Origin: Quillaja saponaria
Lineage: Eukaryota > Streptophyta > Magnoliopsida > Fabales > Quillajaceae
Length of the DNA: 64,000 nucleotides
Direction of reading: 5' to 3'
Assembly: GCA_029379385.1 (NCBI GenBank)
Contig: CM055605.1
Location: forward strand, 11,319,001-11,383,000
Made by a program: the position numbers and the translations under genes. Positions 11,914 through 23,605 of the stretch are shown in pieces (the stretch's first letter is position 1; each line of letters starts with the position of its first letter). Under the pieces are notes generated by a model. That model did not search any database. It was not told where the DNA came from and saw only the letters and a program-made list of their open reading frames with translations.

Positions 11914-14500
11914 CAGGGACGAACCCACATGAGGTTAGCGTAGAACCGGGCGAAGATTTAAAAAAAAAAAAAACAAAAAAAAAAAAATTACTTAGAGGTA
12001 GTTCATACATGTAGCCCAAAGATTATATGGGCCCTCCTATGTCCTAAACCCAACTAAGCAAATTAATCTTTTTTATTTGATAAAAAAAGAAGAAAGCGTC
12101 TTATGCTAAATTGGCATCTTGATAAAAGCAAAAACACAATTACACAAAAGAATTTTTCAGTTCCTTTTGAATTTTATGTCCTATTTTTCTTCTTTTTTCC
12201 CTCCTCGTTATCTTCTTCTTTGAAATACGATGTTGATACAACAAGTCTTGCCGTCGAGGTTACCGTCAGTGGGTGCTCCGGCCTCCGGGTGACTTGATTC
12301 AGATTTCATCTATCTTGTAAGTTGTCTCCATTTGTAATCTACTATGGTTTAGATTATTTTTCATTTGAGGTTTTATTGTATTTTGACGCAACTTCCATTC
12401 TGATTTTTATTGACCCAAACAAATTGTTTTTAAAAGTTGATAAGTAGACCAAAAAGCTGTAAGAACTCATTAAAACTAATCCCTGTAGTTACAAATATAA
12501 ACCAAATAATTTTATGAATATGAAGTGTTTGATGGGGTGAAATGGACTCATTAACAACATTCTTTTATTTTTCTTCTTCATCAGAATAATATCATTATTA
12601 AACATGCTTCAAATGCCCCTATTTTATTTGTTCAGTTTGATAAAGGAAATTATCTGAACTTTTAGAATAAACTTATGATAAATGCTTTATTACATCTTAT
12701 TTTGAGATCTACTGCTCATTGATGATTTTCTCTTTGTAGAAATGATGAATAAACTTATAATCAATCATTAAAATTCGAAAACATCCTTATCGAAACATAC
12801 ACCTATTTAGAAATCTTGATTAGTCTTTCTTTTCTTTTCTTTTCCCCTCACGAGTTCTTAATTGGATTTATTGTTTTCTGCATTTTAATTAAATGAGCAT
12901 TTTTATTTTTCAATGCTTTCCTTGTATATATGGGTGAAATCATGAAATAAAAAATTATTGATTCATTTTTCAAGAAGAAAAACCCGTGAAAAATTTAGAG
13001 AGCAATATTGAGACTCGAACTCCACATACCATCTACTTTGCTACAATATCCATCATTTATTCCGGTTTCAACTTATGATGCTCGCCCTTCTAAGATTCAT
13101 AGAATTGAGACTAAAGTAGAAACTAATAATTGTTTTTTAGAAAGAGATCCAGGAATTTGCAAGAAAAAAAATAATTATGATGTCAATGAGCGTGATGGAA
13201 TTCAAAAAGCATATCTTAAACTTTGTCCATATCAACCTATTCTTGATGAGTATTCAACAAGAAATTTTAACTATCATCTGCGGCATTTTCAAGTGAATTG
13301 GTACAAACGACACTTTTGGTTAGATATTTAAGAGAAAAGTATGCTATTTTTTGTTTTCCATGTTTTCTTTTCAGCAAGAAAAGTGGGCATCCTAGGTTGA
13401 AACATTTACTATGAGTGGCCTTAATACTTGTATGAGAATGGGTGGGAAGGTATGTTAATTGTTTGCCCAAGAGAACATTTAACCAAAAATTATTTTCCTT
13501 AATATAGCTCAATGGAAATGCAAAGATTTGAAGAAAGTGGGTCAACATATCGAGATAACAATTGATAAGCAAACATGTGAACAAATATCAGCTAATACAC
13601 CATGTCTCAAGACTTCCATTGATGCGGTATAGTGGTTAGCATTTCAAGCATGCACATTTAATGTCATAATGAAAGTGAAGGTACAAAAAATCGAGAGAAT
13701 TTTTATTGAATTAATCAAATATGATGCCGGTTTTTATAAGAATGGTGAAGATGTTGTCCTAGTTAATGCTCTAAAAAATACAAAATATATTTCTCTAAAA
13801 TACAAAATGAGATTTTAAAGATTATTTCAAGTAAAATCCAAAAGGCAATTCATGATGAATTAGGTGATTCAAGATTTTGTATTTTAGTTGATGAGCTCTT
13901 GATGAATCATTAAAAAAGCAAATGACAATTGTTTGAGATTTGATGACAATGGAGGTTTTGTGAGAAAGTGGTTCTTTGATATTGTTTATGTAAAACTACA
14001 TCATTGATTTTGAAAAATAAAATATCTAATGTCCTTTCTCATCATACTCTTAATATAACAACTCTTCGTGGCTACAAGCTCTATTTATCAATAATTGTCC
14101 AAAAGATTATTTTATTCATTCATTTATTCATCAGCTTTAGTTAATTAGCATTGGTTGGAGTAGTCAAATGTGTGATCATTGTATGAAACTTCTTGTCTAT
14201 GCTTAGTACTGTAATTATGAATATTGCTTTGTGTTTCTTCTTAATGTGTTGATGAATTACAAGCACTTCATGTAGCATATATAGCTGAATGATTGGTAGA
14301 AAGAAAGTTGAAAAAGGATAAATGAGCTAATCAACTTCCATCTTTGTAATGTGCTGGAGATCTTCGTTGGAGTTCCCACTTAAATTATATTGGAGTTTAA
14401 ATATTGAAGTTGTTTTTTTGCAACAAGTATTGTTTTTATGTTGACTAAAAGTTGTTAATCAACAAAATAGAGGTCGTTATTTGTGAGATACATAATATAT
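11914..14500 (+). pseudogene. hAT-related TTF zinc finger/DUF4371 transposase relic
   Basis: At 11914 the sequence CAGGGACGAACCC resembles a hAT terminal inverted repeat. A possible 5' untranslated exon and intron follow (about 12100-12330). From about 13008 one frame encodes DPGICKK, YLKLCPYQP and NYHLRHFQVNWYKRHFWL, the N-terminal TTF-type region of this family. Downstream, in shifting frames, come WLAFQACTF, IQNEILKIISSKIQKAI, ELGDSRFCILVDE, LKNKISNVLSHH and a final AGDLRW-like stretch near 14350 read across frames. The family derives from hAT transposases with a C-terminal dimerisation domain, which was not found here. Many stops and frameshifts make it inactive. A matching right-hand TIR was not located, so the 3' end may have been lost before the long LTR at 14862. 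Confidence 0.75.
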
Positions 14501-14856
14501 TTTAATTTAACAGCTTCCAGTCATACTTGGTCCAATTGTATAAAAGGCAATCACTTAAGTGGTTAACTTTCAATGAAAAAACTCAAGCAAAAATCTTACT
14601 TTAGTTAATTTTTGATATACAACAAAAATAAAAATAAAATCTCCCAAGACACAAAGCAAATCATGAATTTCCATTATTTCTAGTATGCAATTAACTCAAT
14701 GCTTCTTTTCTTCCATGCAACAATTGAAGCCTTCTTTTTTCATGCTTTCACATGGGTTGGTCAAACCATAACAAAATCGTCTTATACTTGTTGTAGTTCA
14801 AAAACCTTGTGGTAGTGACCACTAACAAAAAGGACAATTAAGATGGTTCGTTAATG

Positions 14857-14861
14857 CTAAT
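14857..14861. repeat. Target-site duplication CTAAT (left)
   Basis: CTAAT immediately precedes the TG that opens the long LTR. The same pentamer immediately follows its terminal CA, at 22571-22575. A perfect 5-bp pair on either side of TG...CA ends supports one LTR-type integration event. Confidence 0.85.
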
Positions 14862-15009
14862 TGTTATAACATGATACATTTTAGCATATGTTTTAAAATG
14901 TTGTATGTAACTTGTAATTGGGTAAACAAAATTATACACAAAGTAAACTAAAATATATAACACTTACACATAAGTATATACATATGTATCAAGAATTGAT
15001 ATACACCAC

Positions 15010-15214
15010 TGTAGAATATAAGAATAATGTATATTTAGATGATTTTCAATATACAAGAGGGAGCCTCTATTTATAGGCTAAAGTGTTTAACCTAACATAA
15101 TGAACCTAGACTAAATATCAACCAAATACATAATAGAAATTACACAGAAATAAGGAAACTATAAATAAGGAAATTTGACCCACTAATTAAGCTGCCTATA
15201 TTTACACTCTAACA
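15010..15214 (-). repeat. Copia 3' LTR (minus orientation)
   Basis: 205 bp, TGTAGAATATAAG to CGCTAACA-type end (here ACTCTAACA), collinear with 18741-18964. It lacks a duplication of about 19 bp (GAAACTATAAATAAG) found in the other LTR. Outside is the target duplication ACCAC (15005-15009); inside is the polypurine tract, read on the minus strand as GAGGGGGAG (15215-15223). Confidence 0.95.
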
Positions 15215-15223
15215 CTCCCCCTC
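15215..15223 (-). promoter_or_regulatory. Polypurine tract of the copia element
   Basis: GAGGGGGAG on the minus strand, directly next to the LTR, as expected of the plus-strand primer for reverse transcription. Confidence 0.85.
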
Positions 15224-15309
15224 AAGCTGGAGCATAGGATTATATGTTCCAAGCTTGTTGCATAGATATCGCAATCTGTTTCCTGTCAAAGATTTGTGAA
15301 TAAGTCTGC

Positions 15310-18300
15310 TAACTGATCTTCTAATTTTACATATGTAGTCTTAATTGTATTATCCATAAGTTTTCTCACGAACGAAATGACAGTCAACTTCTATATGTTT
15401 TGTTCGTTCATGAAAGATTGGATTTGATGCAATATGTAATGTAGCTTGATTATCACATATTAACTCCATAGGTTGTGAGTGCTGAAATCCAAGTTCGTCT
15501 AATAGATTTTTTAGCCAAACTAACTCAGCAGTGGTATGAGTCATGGCCCTATATTCAGATTCAGCACTGGATTTTGCAACAATAATCTGCTTTTTACTTT
15601 TCCATGAAACAAGATTTCCACCCAGAAATATATAGTATCCTGTTGTAGATCTTCTGTCAAATTGAGAGTCTGCCCAATCAGCATCGCTATTAACCTTGAA
15701 CTGGAGTAGAATTATGTTTATGGACTAATGTATGACCACGACCATGTCCTCGAACTAGAGTGTGCCCATGATTCTTATATAATAATCCCTTTCCGGGTGC
15801 AGTTTTAAGGTATCTTAGGATACTAATAACAGCATTCTAATGAGATGTTCGAGGCTGAGAAAGAAATTGGCTAACCATACTAGTTGCAAAAGCAATATCT
15901 GGTCTAGTGACTGTGAGATAATTCAGCTTACCAACAAGACGTCTATATTGCTCAGGATTAGTCAGTAGCTCCCCCTTATCTGGTACAAGTTTAGTGTTGG
16001 GATCCATAGGAGTATATACAGGTTTGGAATCCAACATACCTATATCACTCAAGACATCTAGACAATACTTTCTTTAAGAAAGGCAAATACCCAATTGTGA
16101 TCTTGCAACCTCAATGCCCAAGAAGTATTTTAAATGTCCTAAGTCTTTAGTTTGAAACTTAGACTGTAGGAATGATTTCAATTGCTGAATTCCATTATTA
16201 TCATCACCTGTAATCACAATATCATTCACATATACAATTAAAAGAATTATGCCATTAGGTATATGTTTATAGAAAACTGAGTGATCAACAGTACACCTCT
16301 GAAGGCCAAAAACTAAAAATAACTTCAATGAATCTACCAAACCAAGCTCTAGGAGATTGCTTTAAGCCATACAAAGACTTTTTCAATCAACACACCATAC
16401 CAGACTCCCCTTGAGCAACAAACCAGGTAAGTTGCTCTGTAAAGACTTTTTCATCAAGGTCACCATGTAAGAAAGTATTTTGATGTCCAATTGATAGAGT
16501 GGCCAATCAAAAATAGCAGCTAGAGATATAAATACCCTGACATATGTAATTTAGCTATGGGAGAGAAAGTTTCTGAATAATCCACACCATAGATCTGAGT
16601 GTAGCCTTTTGCTACCAATCTAGCTTTTAAGCGATCAACAGAACCATCAGGATGAACTTTTACGATGTATACCCATTTACAGCCAACAGTGGATTTTCCA
16701 GAAGGTAAATAGACCAGTTCCCAAGTATAATTAGTATGTAAGGCATTCATTTAATCAATCATGGCCTGCTGCCACCCGGGATAAGCAAGAGCATCACTAG
16801 TGGACTTTGGAACAGAATAGAAGACAAAGAGAAGACCAAATTCATAATAGAGTGAAGATAAACGATGATAACTCAAAAAAGTATAAATAAGATAAGGATT
16901 ACGAGTTAAACGAGTACCTATTCGTAAAATAAGTGGTAAGCAGGATCCGAGGCATGGGAAGGTGTTGGGACAAAAGGTGAGTCATTAGGTACATCAGCAG
17001 TGTCTGCTGGCAGATCAGGTAGTAGTGCAGATGATACATAGTCATTTGGTCCAAGATAAGGAACCAGAAGAGCCTCAGAGATAGAATGTGACTCGGGAAA
17101 AGTTGAGGAAAAGAATGAAGATTCCTCAAAAAATGTAACATCAGCAGAGATAAATTAACGATTTTTATCTAGACAATAACATTATACCCTTTTTGAAGGC
17201 GAGAATAACCCAATAAGATGCACTTAAATGATTTGGAAGAGAGTTTATCTTGTCCCAGGTGTTAGATCATGAACAAAAACAAATGCAACCAAATATATGA
17301 AACGGAAGTGAATATAAGGGATGATTAGGAAAGATGATAGAATATGGAATTTTGTTGTGCATGTAGAAGATGGCATGCAATTAATAAGGTAGCATGCAGT
17401 AAGTACAACATCACCCCAAAACCGAAGTGGAACATGACATGAAGTAATAGAGTGCGAGCTGTTTCAATAAAATGTTGGTTTTTGCGCTCAGCAACTCCAT
17501 TTTGTTGAAGGCTGTGCGAACAAGATAATTGATGTAGCATACCTTAAGATGTCATAAAGTTCTGAAATGATGTAGAAAAATATTCACGTGCATTATAACT
17601 ACGCAAAATACGAATAGAAACGCCAAATTGTGTTTTAATTTCAGCACAAAACTGTTGGAATATAGAAAATAACTCAGAACGATTTTTCATTAAAAATAAT
17701 CACGTGCAACGAGAATAGTCATCAATAAAGGTTACGAAATACTGAAATCCCAAAGATGAAACTAACACGACTAGAACCCTAAACATCAGTATGAACAAGA
17801 TTGAAAGGGAGACTCTACTCTAAACGACTATGCTTTGGAAACGAAGCACGTGTGTGCTTGCCAAGCTGACATGATTCACAATTTAAAGATGACAGAGATG
17901 ACAAACGAGGAACCCATCTTCTGAAGTTTAGATAGACTAGGATGACCCAATCGACTGTGAATTAGAATAGGTGAGACATCTGTAGAGCAAGCCACTGAAG
18001 ATGTAGGTTAGTGTGGTAAGATGGTAGAGGCCCTGTGACTCACGCCCTGTGCCCAATCGTTCTTCCCGTACGTTGGTCCTGTATAGTAAAAGAATCATCA
18101 ATGAAAGTGACAGAACAATTGAGAGAACGAGTCAATTGACTAATAGAAATTAGACTGAATGAACATTCAGGGACATAAAGCACAGATTCTAAAGGCAAAA
18201 AAGATAATGGTGTAGCATGACCTATACCTTTAGCAATGGTTGTGGAGCCATTAGCTATAGTGACAGTGGAAGGTGATGATGGATTACTGATACTAGAAAA

Positions 18301-18693
18301 AAGTTTGGGATTACTAGATATGTGATCAGAGGCACTAGAATCAAGAATCCAAGTGTCAGAAGGAGTTTGAGAGAGTCAAGCGACAGAATTATCATGAGAA
18401 GATTGCTGGGTAGCTTGATACTGTAGGAACTTATCATATTCAGTTGTTGATAATGAGACATTAATAAGCTTGTCTTTAGATGGTGAAACTTCAAGTGAAT
18501 TGGCTGATTGAACAATGCTAGCTGTAGTAATAACAGGGGATCCAGAAAACACAGAGGTAAAAGTACTAAGTTTTGACATACCAATTTTAGATTTTTCAGA
18601 GGTAGACATACCGATGAACAGTACCCTCGATGAATAATAATCGTACTGCTGGAATGAAACGCAGCAATAGAGAGATACGCTGGAATGAAACAC
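15310..18693 (-). pseudogene. Copia gag-pol relic (protease, integrase, RT, RNase H)
   Basis: Reading down the minus strand: a gag C-terminal remnant (MSTSEKSKIG..., about 18610-18376); a protease with WILDSSASDH (about 18320-18355; the usual Gly after Asp-Ser is Ser); a pre-integrase segment HSRLGHPSLSKL (about 17905-17965); integrase remains (about 17160-17900); reverse transcriptase with [35 protein letters not shown] (16520-16750); the catalytic motif as YVND instead of YVDD (16221-16232); then RNase H with SSAESEYRAM, ELVWLKNLL and FHERTKHIEVDCHFVRE (15360-15600). Stops and frameshifts separate the segments, and the catalytic aspartate change alone should abolish reverse transcription. 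The N-terminal part of gag seems deleted. Confidence 0.92.
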
Positions 18694-18728
18694 AGCAGAA
18701 AATAAAAATTAGGGTTTTTTCTCCCTAA

Positions 18729-18740
18729 GCTCTGATACCA
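18729..18740 (-). promoter_or_regulatory. Primer-binding site (initiator tRNA-Met) of the copia element
   Basis: TGGTATCAGAGC on the minus strand, directly abutting the LTR end ATTCTACA. This is the standard copia primer site and is unmutated here. Confidence 0.95.
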
Positions 18741-18964
18741 TGTAGAATATAAGAATAATGTATATTCAAATGATTTTCAATATACAAGAAGGAGACTCTA
18801 TTTATAAGCTAAAGTGTTTAACCTAATATAGTGAACCTAGACTAAATATCAACCAAATACTTAATAAAAATTACACAGAAATAAGGAAACTATAAATAAG
18901 GAAAGAAACTATAAATAAGAAAATTTGATCCATTAATGAAGCTGCCTATATTTACACGCTAACA
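18741..18964 (-). repeat. Copia 5' LTR (minus orientation)
   Basis: 224 bp, TGTAGAATATAAG to ACACGCTAACA. It matches 15010-15214 with scattered substitutions, plus a tandem duplication of about 19 bp around GGAAACTATAAATAAG (about 18885-18920). The duplication accounts for the length difference between the LTRs. Confidence 0.95.
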
Positions 18965-19154
18965 ACCACAAATTTATTTTAAAAGAATTTGACTTTGATT
19001 TAATTTTTTAATTCTCTTTTTCCCTTTTATTTCATTTTCTTTCTTTTGGCTGACTTATCTTCTATCTTTTTCCTTTGGCCGAGTCTCCCCTATTCTAGAA
19101 ATTTCTCCACCTTTCTTTGGCTGGCCGAGAGTTTAGCTCTATCTCCTTTGCCTT

Positions 19155-20009
19155 GGGTGTGTCAGTTGTTCAACCTTTTTAGCTCAGTCATCTCCCTCCT
19201 CCCTCCCAATCAATAATAGCTTTTCTTTTCTTCTTTCTAGTTGTGAGACATCTTTTGTTGGATAGCCCTATTTTGTTTCTTTGTTGTGTTTTAGCCCCTT
19301 GCAGCAACTTACTTGGCGGCCTTGTGTGGGTGTTTATCCAAAACCTTTCTTGCTTTGTAGCCTCCTCTCCAGCCTTGCCAGCTAGCTTGTTGTTTTGCCC
19401 TACACCTCTTTGTCCAGCCGCAAGAGTATACCATGAGGGCAGCAAGATTCCTTCCTATTGCAGTCGTGCCTTGCTCTTGACTTGCAGCTCCTCATCTTTA
19501 CCGATGTAGCCAACTTCCTCTTGTTTGCATTATTTGTCTCAAGTGCAGTCAAAGGCAGTAGGAGCTACAAGCTAACCATGGGACTTAGGGTGTGTCGGTT
19601 GTTCATCCCTTTTAGTTCAATTGTCCTTCTCCTCCCTCCCAATTCGTAACAGGTTTGCTTTTCTTCTTTCTAGTCGTGAGTCCTCTGTTATTGGACAACC
19701 CTGTTTTGTTTCTTTGCTGTGTGTTTTAGCCCCTTGCACTAGCTTGCTTAGGTGTTTAGCCAAAGCCTTATTGCTTTGTAGCCTTCTCTCCAGCCTTGCC
19801 AACTAGCTTGTTGTTTTGCCCTGCACCTCTTTAGCTAGCCGTGAGAGTATACTAGGAGGGCAACAAGATTCCTTCCTATTGCAGCTGTGCCTTGCTCTTT
19901 ACCTACAGCTCCTCTTCCTTACTGATGTACCAACTTCCTCTCCTTTGCATCGTTTATCTCAACTGCAATCAAAAGCAGTAGCAGCTACAAGCTAACCGTG
20001 GGACTTAGG
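19155..20009. repeat. Tandem duplication, two units of about 430 bp
   Basis: Unit 1 (19155-19587) and unit 2 (19588-20009) are collinear from GGTGTGTC-GTTGTTCA to CTAACC-TGGGACTTAGG. They differ by substitutions and small indels. The units are richer in C and G than the surroundings, which opens long but unrelated ORFs on both strands; these are not genes. The duplication lies within the long solo LTR. Confidence 0.9.
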
Positions 20010-22570
20010 TAGTCTAAGCTACCTTAAAACTCAAGCTTTAACTTGTTTTCTTGGAGTTTAACTTTGGTTCTTTCCATGTTCATTAAGAGTAAATGTTGTA
20101 TGTAATCTAATTGTAAGTAAAGGTTTAGAAAACAAAGAACATAGATGGGGGTTGGACGAATGAGAAGAGAAAAGTTTGGAATTGAATTGTATTATTAATG
20201 GAAGTGGAGTATTAGGTAAGTGGTTTAACTTGAATTCAAAATTTGGAATGTGAGTAATATAGAATTTGGAAAGTTATGTTGGTTTCTTGGAGTAGGTATA
20301 AATAAATATATACATACTCATGTAATAAAATAAGTTGCCCCTAAAGTGTTTGCTTAAAAGTTTACTGAAAACTAGTTAGAACATAATGAGTAAAATTTGG
20401 AACTTTTAAATCTTTGTGGTTAGGAATTAATTGAATTTGAATAAAAAGCCTAAGAACAAAGAGAAAAGAATTGTTGGTTAATGTTATGAATTAAGGATTT
20501 AATGAAAATGAGTAAAATGTATGAACCAATGGTGATTAGTGGTAGGTAGAATGGTGCAAATGTGGGTGGGTTAAGTGATTATTGAAGGGAAACAGGGTCA
20601 GATTTTATAAGTTAGAGAAATCCAGTATTTTAGGTGTCTTATGAATTGAATTAGTTTAGGATTTCTAAAGATAAAATGTAGCTTATGGTCTTGAGATAAT
20701 ATTTGGAAAGTTCTGTAACTTGATTCAAAATATATTTATCGTTAGAGTTATTGGACAGCAGCTAAGTTCATGTAGGATTTTAGGTGAGCTTTAATCAGTT
20801 TGAAAGACTTTGTCGAGGGTTGTGATTTGAATTAGATTAGGACCTCTAAATAAGAATTTTTCCTAACATATTAAGGGACAATTATGAGCTTTTCAAGTTT
20901 TAATTTGATGTTATGTATATTTTGGAGGTGTTCGAAATCATTGTTATAATTTTCAGGTCTTGATTGTACTTGTTTTGATGTAACTAGTTTTAGGGGATCT
21001 TAAGGATGAATTAGGAATAGGGTGCTGAATATGGATTGTTCTTAACATCTTGATAAATTATATTAGGAAGTTTCATAATCTAATTCCCAGCTATGAGAAT
21101 TCTATTAGCATTGCAATCTGGTTCTAGCAACCAGGAATTGTGTGTCCTTTTTGTGTTCACGTGGAGTTTTGATGGGTTTAAGATTAATTTTAGAAGAAGT
21201 TTCTAAATAAGAAAGGTAGTTAACATCCTAGAGGTAATGTGTGAATTTGGCATTGTTGAATTTGGTTAAGTATGTAAGTTGAAATCAAACATATCTCAAA
21301 GGTAAATGAAACTTAGTATTTATAGATTTTTGTTATTAAAAAGAAAAACAAAGCAATATTTGAAAGTTTTAATTGCAGTTTCGAAAAGTGCTATTGAGCC
21401 AACGACGCCTGTGGACACAAGAGGAAGTAATGAGCAAGATCAATAAACTGTGAGTGGATAACATATTCTTTGGTTGCTAGATTAATATGTGAAATTATTT
21501 ATGTGTATTTGAATAAATGTGTTTATATAGAAATATATAAGAATATGTAGTGCTTTGATTGATTTATTTGAATCATGTTTGATATGTGATATTGTTTGTG
21601 TTTGATAAGGGTCAATAAAACTGATTTTGTTTCCAAATTGAATTTTTCTTCGAAATGGTTTTTACTTCCGAAATAGAATCTGGGTGCACTTAGGATACTT
21701 TGATCTCCAATTTGATAATTGATTTAAAATGTTTGAGTACTCAGCCCTAGTGAGATGGATATATACGAAGAATTTGGTGTGTGGGAGCAAAAAACTACCC
21801 GGTGGGAGGACATTTATTGTGCCAGTTACTGTTTGGCCTTTTGTGTGTTTTGATTATTTTGATTTGATTGAACTGTGTTTATTTAATTTTATGTTTTTCA
21901 TATTTGCATGCGGGTGACATTTAGTTGTTTGAAATTTATGTTATATTTATATTATTTATACTATGTATTATATCCATGTGTACAGAAATGCTAGTATCCT
22001 TAATTTGGGTACATTTTTCCACTCACTAAATCCATGGGACTTACCACTCTCTTGTTAATGTTTTTTTATTTTTTTTTTAGTAACAGGATTTCGGTATACA
22101 TCATTGATGAGCTCATGATTTACTGATAGCGTGCGGCAAGGTATTTATTTAGAATCTTACTTAACGCCTAAGGATGAAAGTTTGCGGTCACATTAGGACT
22201 TTGAGTGTCTAATGTTGTATTGTGTAATAGTTCAATATTTGTTGTTGTGGTATAAAGCGGAGCAGAGCTCCTTTTGTATATTGCTGTGTTTGGTATTTGG
22301 TTGAATGTAATAAGGTGTTTTGTGTTTGTATTTTGGGAGTATTCTAGTTTACAAGGAACATCTATAGAAATTTTTAGTAAATTGTTATACATTTCAGTAA
22401 ATAAACATTTGGTAGTTAAATTGTGTTTTCTAAACTTTACTTTTATTCTTTGGTTTGGTTAAAAGTCGTATTTGTTTTTTTGTCTTGAAGTCAAGGTTAT
22501 AGAAGTCAAGATTACGGAAGTCTGGTTACCCATTCCTTTGGCTAATTATGCCTCCACATGGGGTGTGACA

Positions 22571-22575
22571 CTAAT
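22571..22575. repeat. Target-site duplication CTAAT (right)
   Basis: Matches 14857-14861 exactly; see the left copy. Confidence 0.85.
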
Positions 22576-23550
22576 ACAAATGGACATAAGACAACCAAAC
22601 AAGACAAAGAGGACATAAAATTTGACCCGGCTATTAAAGAATTGGAACACGGTTCCTTGTGCAATAATAAAACAAGCAGCCAAGCCAAAAAGTAATTAGG
22701 AAAAAATATTTACACATTTTTTATGTATGGTGTGATTTGAATATAAAATTATTTGGTCACAATACCTTCAGTTTATCCAGTTAATATAAGACTTCCATCT
22801 TAATGATATTTTTTTCTTGACTTTTTTAAATATATATATTTATATATGTATTCCATTATATAATAGTTAATAAAATTTTGAGAATTCATGTTTGTGCCGA
22901 GGCTTATATATAATGACCCCTAATACCTAGTAATTAATAATTTTTTAAGAAATTTTCTTTAGAATATTAATTATTGGAACGTTCAATTTTGTTATAAGCT
23001 TATAAAATATATTCTAGTAGTGTACAAGTTTTATTATTTAAAAAAAAAAACTGTGAAGATAGCCAAACAAATGTGATTATAAAAGAGATGTTACTGACAC
23101 TTCACACTGCTATACAAAAATAGAAGACTTTAACACAAATTTTTTGTTCAATTGTTTTTTATATAGAAAAAAAAGAAGAAGAAGAAGCAAAACGACGTGT
23201 GAAAAAGTCCAAAAATAGTAAGAATCATTTGCTCAATAGATATTATAAATTTTTTAAAACCTTATGATGCTACAATATTATATGAAATTTATTTTATGAA
23301 CAAGCAGATTTGAAAAATAAATAAATATTTATAATTAATTAATTAATTTTATTCTCACCATTAATATTAATTATTAGGAAGCTTACTCTATATAGAAACA
23401 CTGCTAATTTTTTTATAATAAAATGTGCATATATATTTTTTCAAATGAACTAAATCTTATTAATGACTTTATAGTAAAAAAGAAGAAAAGAAAAGAACCA
23501 AAATAAAAAAATCTTGATTGACTGAGAAGACTTGGACTTAATTGTCTCTC
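22576..23550. other. AT-rich intergenic stretch upstream of the peptide gene
   Basis: No gene or recognisable transposon was seen. It contains homopolymer runs and a purine-rich AAGAAGAAGAAGAAG run near 23170. Any promoter elements beyond the TATA box of the peptide gene would lie here, but none can be named from sequence alone. Confidence 0.6.
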
Positions 23551-23554
23551 CAAA

Positions 23555-23565
23555 ATATAAATATA
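23555..23565 (+). promoter_or_regulatory. TATA box of the small secreted peptide gene
   Basis: ATATAAATATA lies about 40-50 bp before the ATG at 23606. This would give a very short 5' leader. It is a good match in a region where AT-richness makes chance matches common. Confidence 0.5.
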
Positions 23566-23605
23566 CATATAATATTCAAATACAGCAAACCTTAGGGTAA
23601 GAAAG

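Larger units (their letters stand above)
15010..18964 (-). mobile_element. Ty1/copia retrotransposon, full length but inactive
   Basis: The element is bounded by LTRs of 205 and 224 bp and by perfect ACCAC target duplications (15005-15009, 18965-18969). The primer-binding site at 18729-18740 reads TGGTATCAGAGC on the minus strand, complementary to the 3' end of initiator tRNA-Met. A purine tract abuts the other LTR. The domain order, protease then integrase before reverse transcriptase and RNase H, is the copia arrangement. It sits inside the long solo LTR and is therefore younger than that LTR. At just under 4 kb it is shorter than a typical copia, mainly because most of gag is missing. Confidence 0.95.
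14862..22570. mobile_element. Very long solo LTR (about 3.75 kb) interrupted by a copia element
   Basis: The left end is TGTTATAACATGATAC, the right end GGGGTGTGACA, with perfect CTAAT duplications outside. Removing the nested copia and one of its target duplications (3,960 bp) leaves about 3.75 kb. The interior has no protein-coding ORF. It holds a 430-bp tandem duplication (19155-20009) and an LTR-style 3' block (CACTCACTAAATCCATGGG, near 22020, then a T-run and GTAACAGGATTTCGG near 22080). A related LTR with the same termini is split at 41965-42250 and 48464-50073. The absence of any internal domain suggests LTR-LTR recombination. The superfamily is probably gypsy, by terminal style only. 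Confidence 0.8.

Noticed and set aside
13625..13655. tRNA-like words (GGTATAGTGGTTAGCA)
   Set aside because: There is no cloverleaf and no B box at the right distance; the stretch is explained by the hAT-related coding relic.
19188..19806. Overlapping ORFs on both strands (up to 88 codons)
   Set aside because: They arise from the GC-richer tandem duplication inside an LTR; the paired units carry different ORFs, and no motif is seen.
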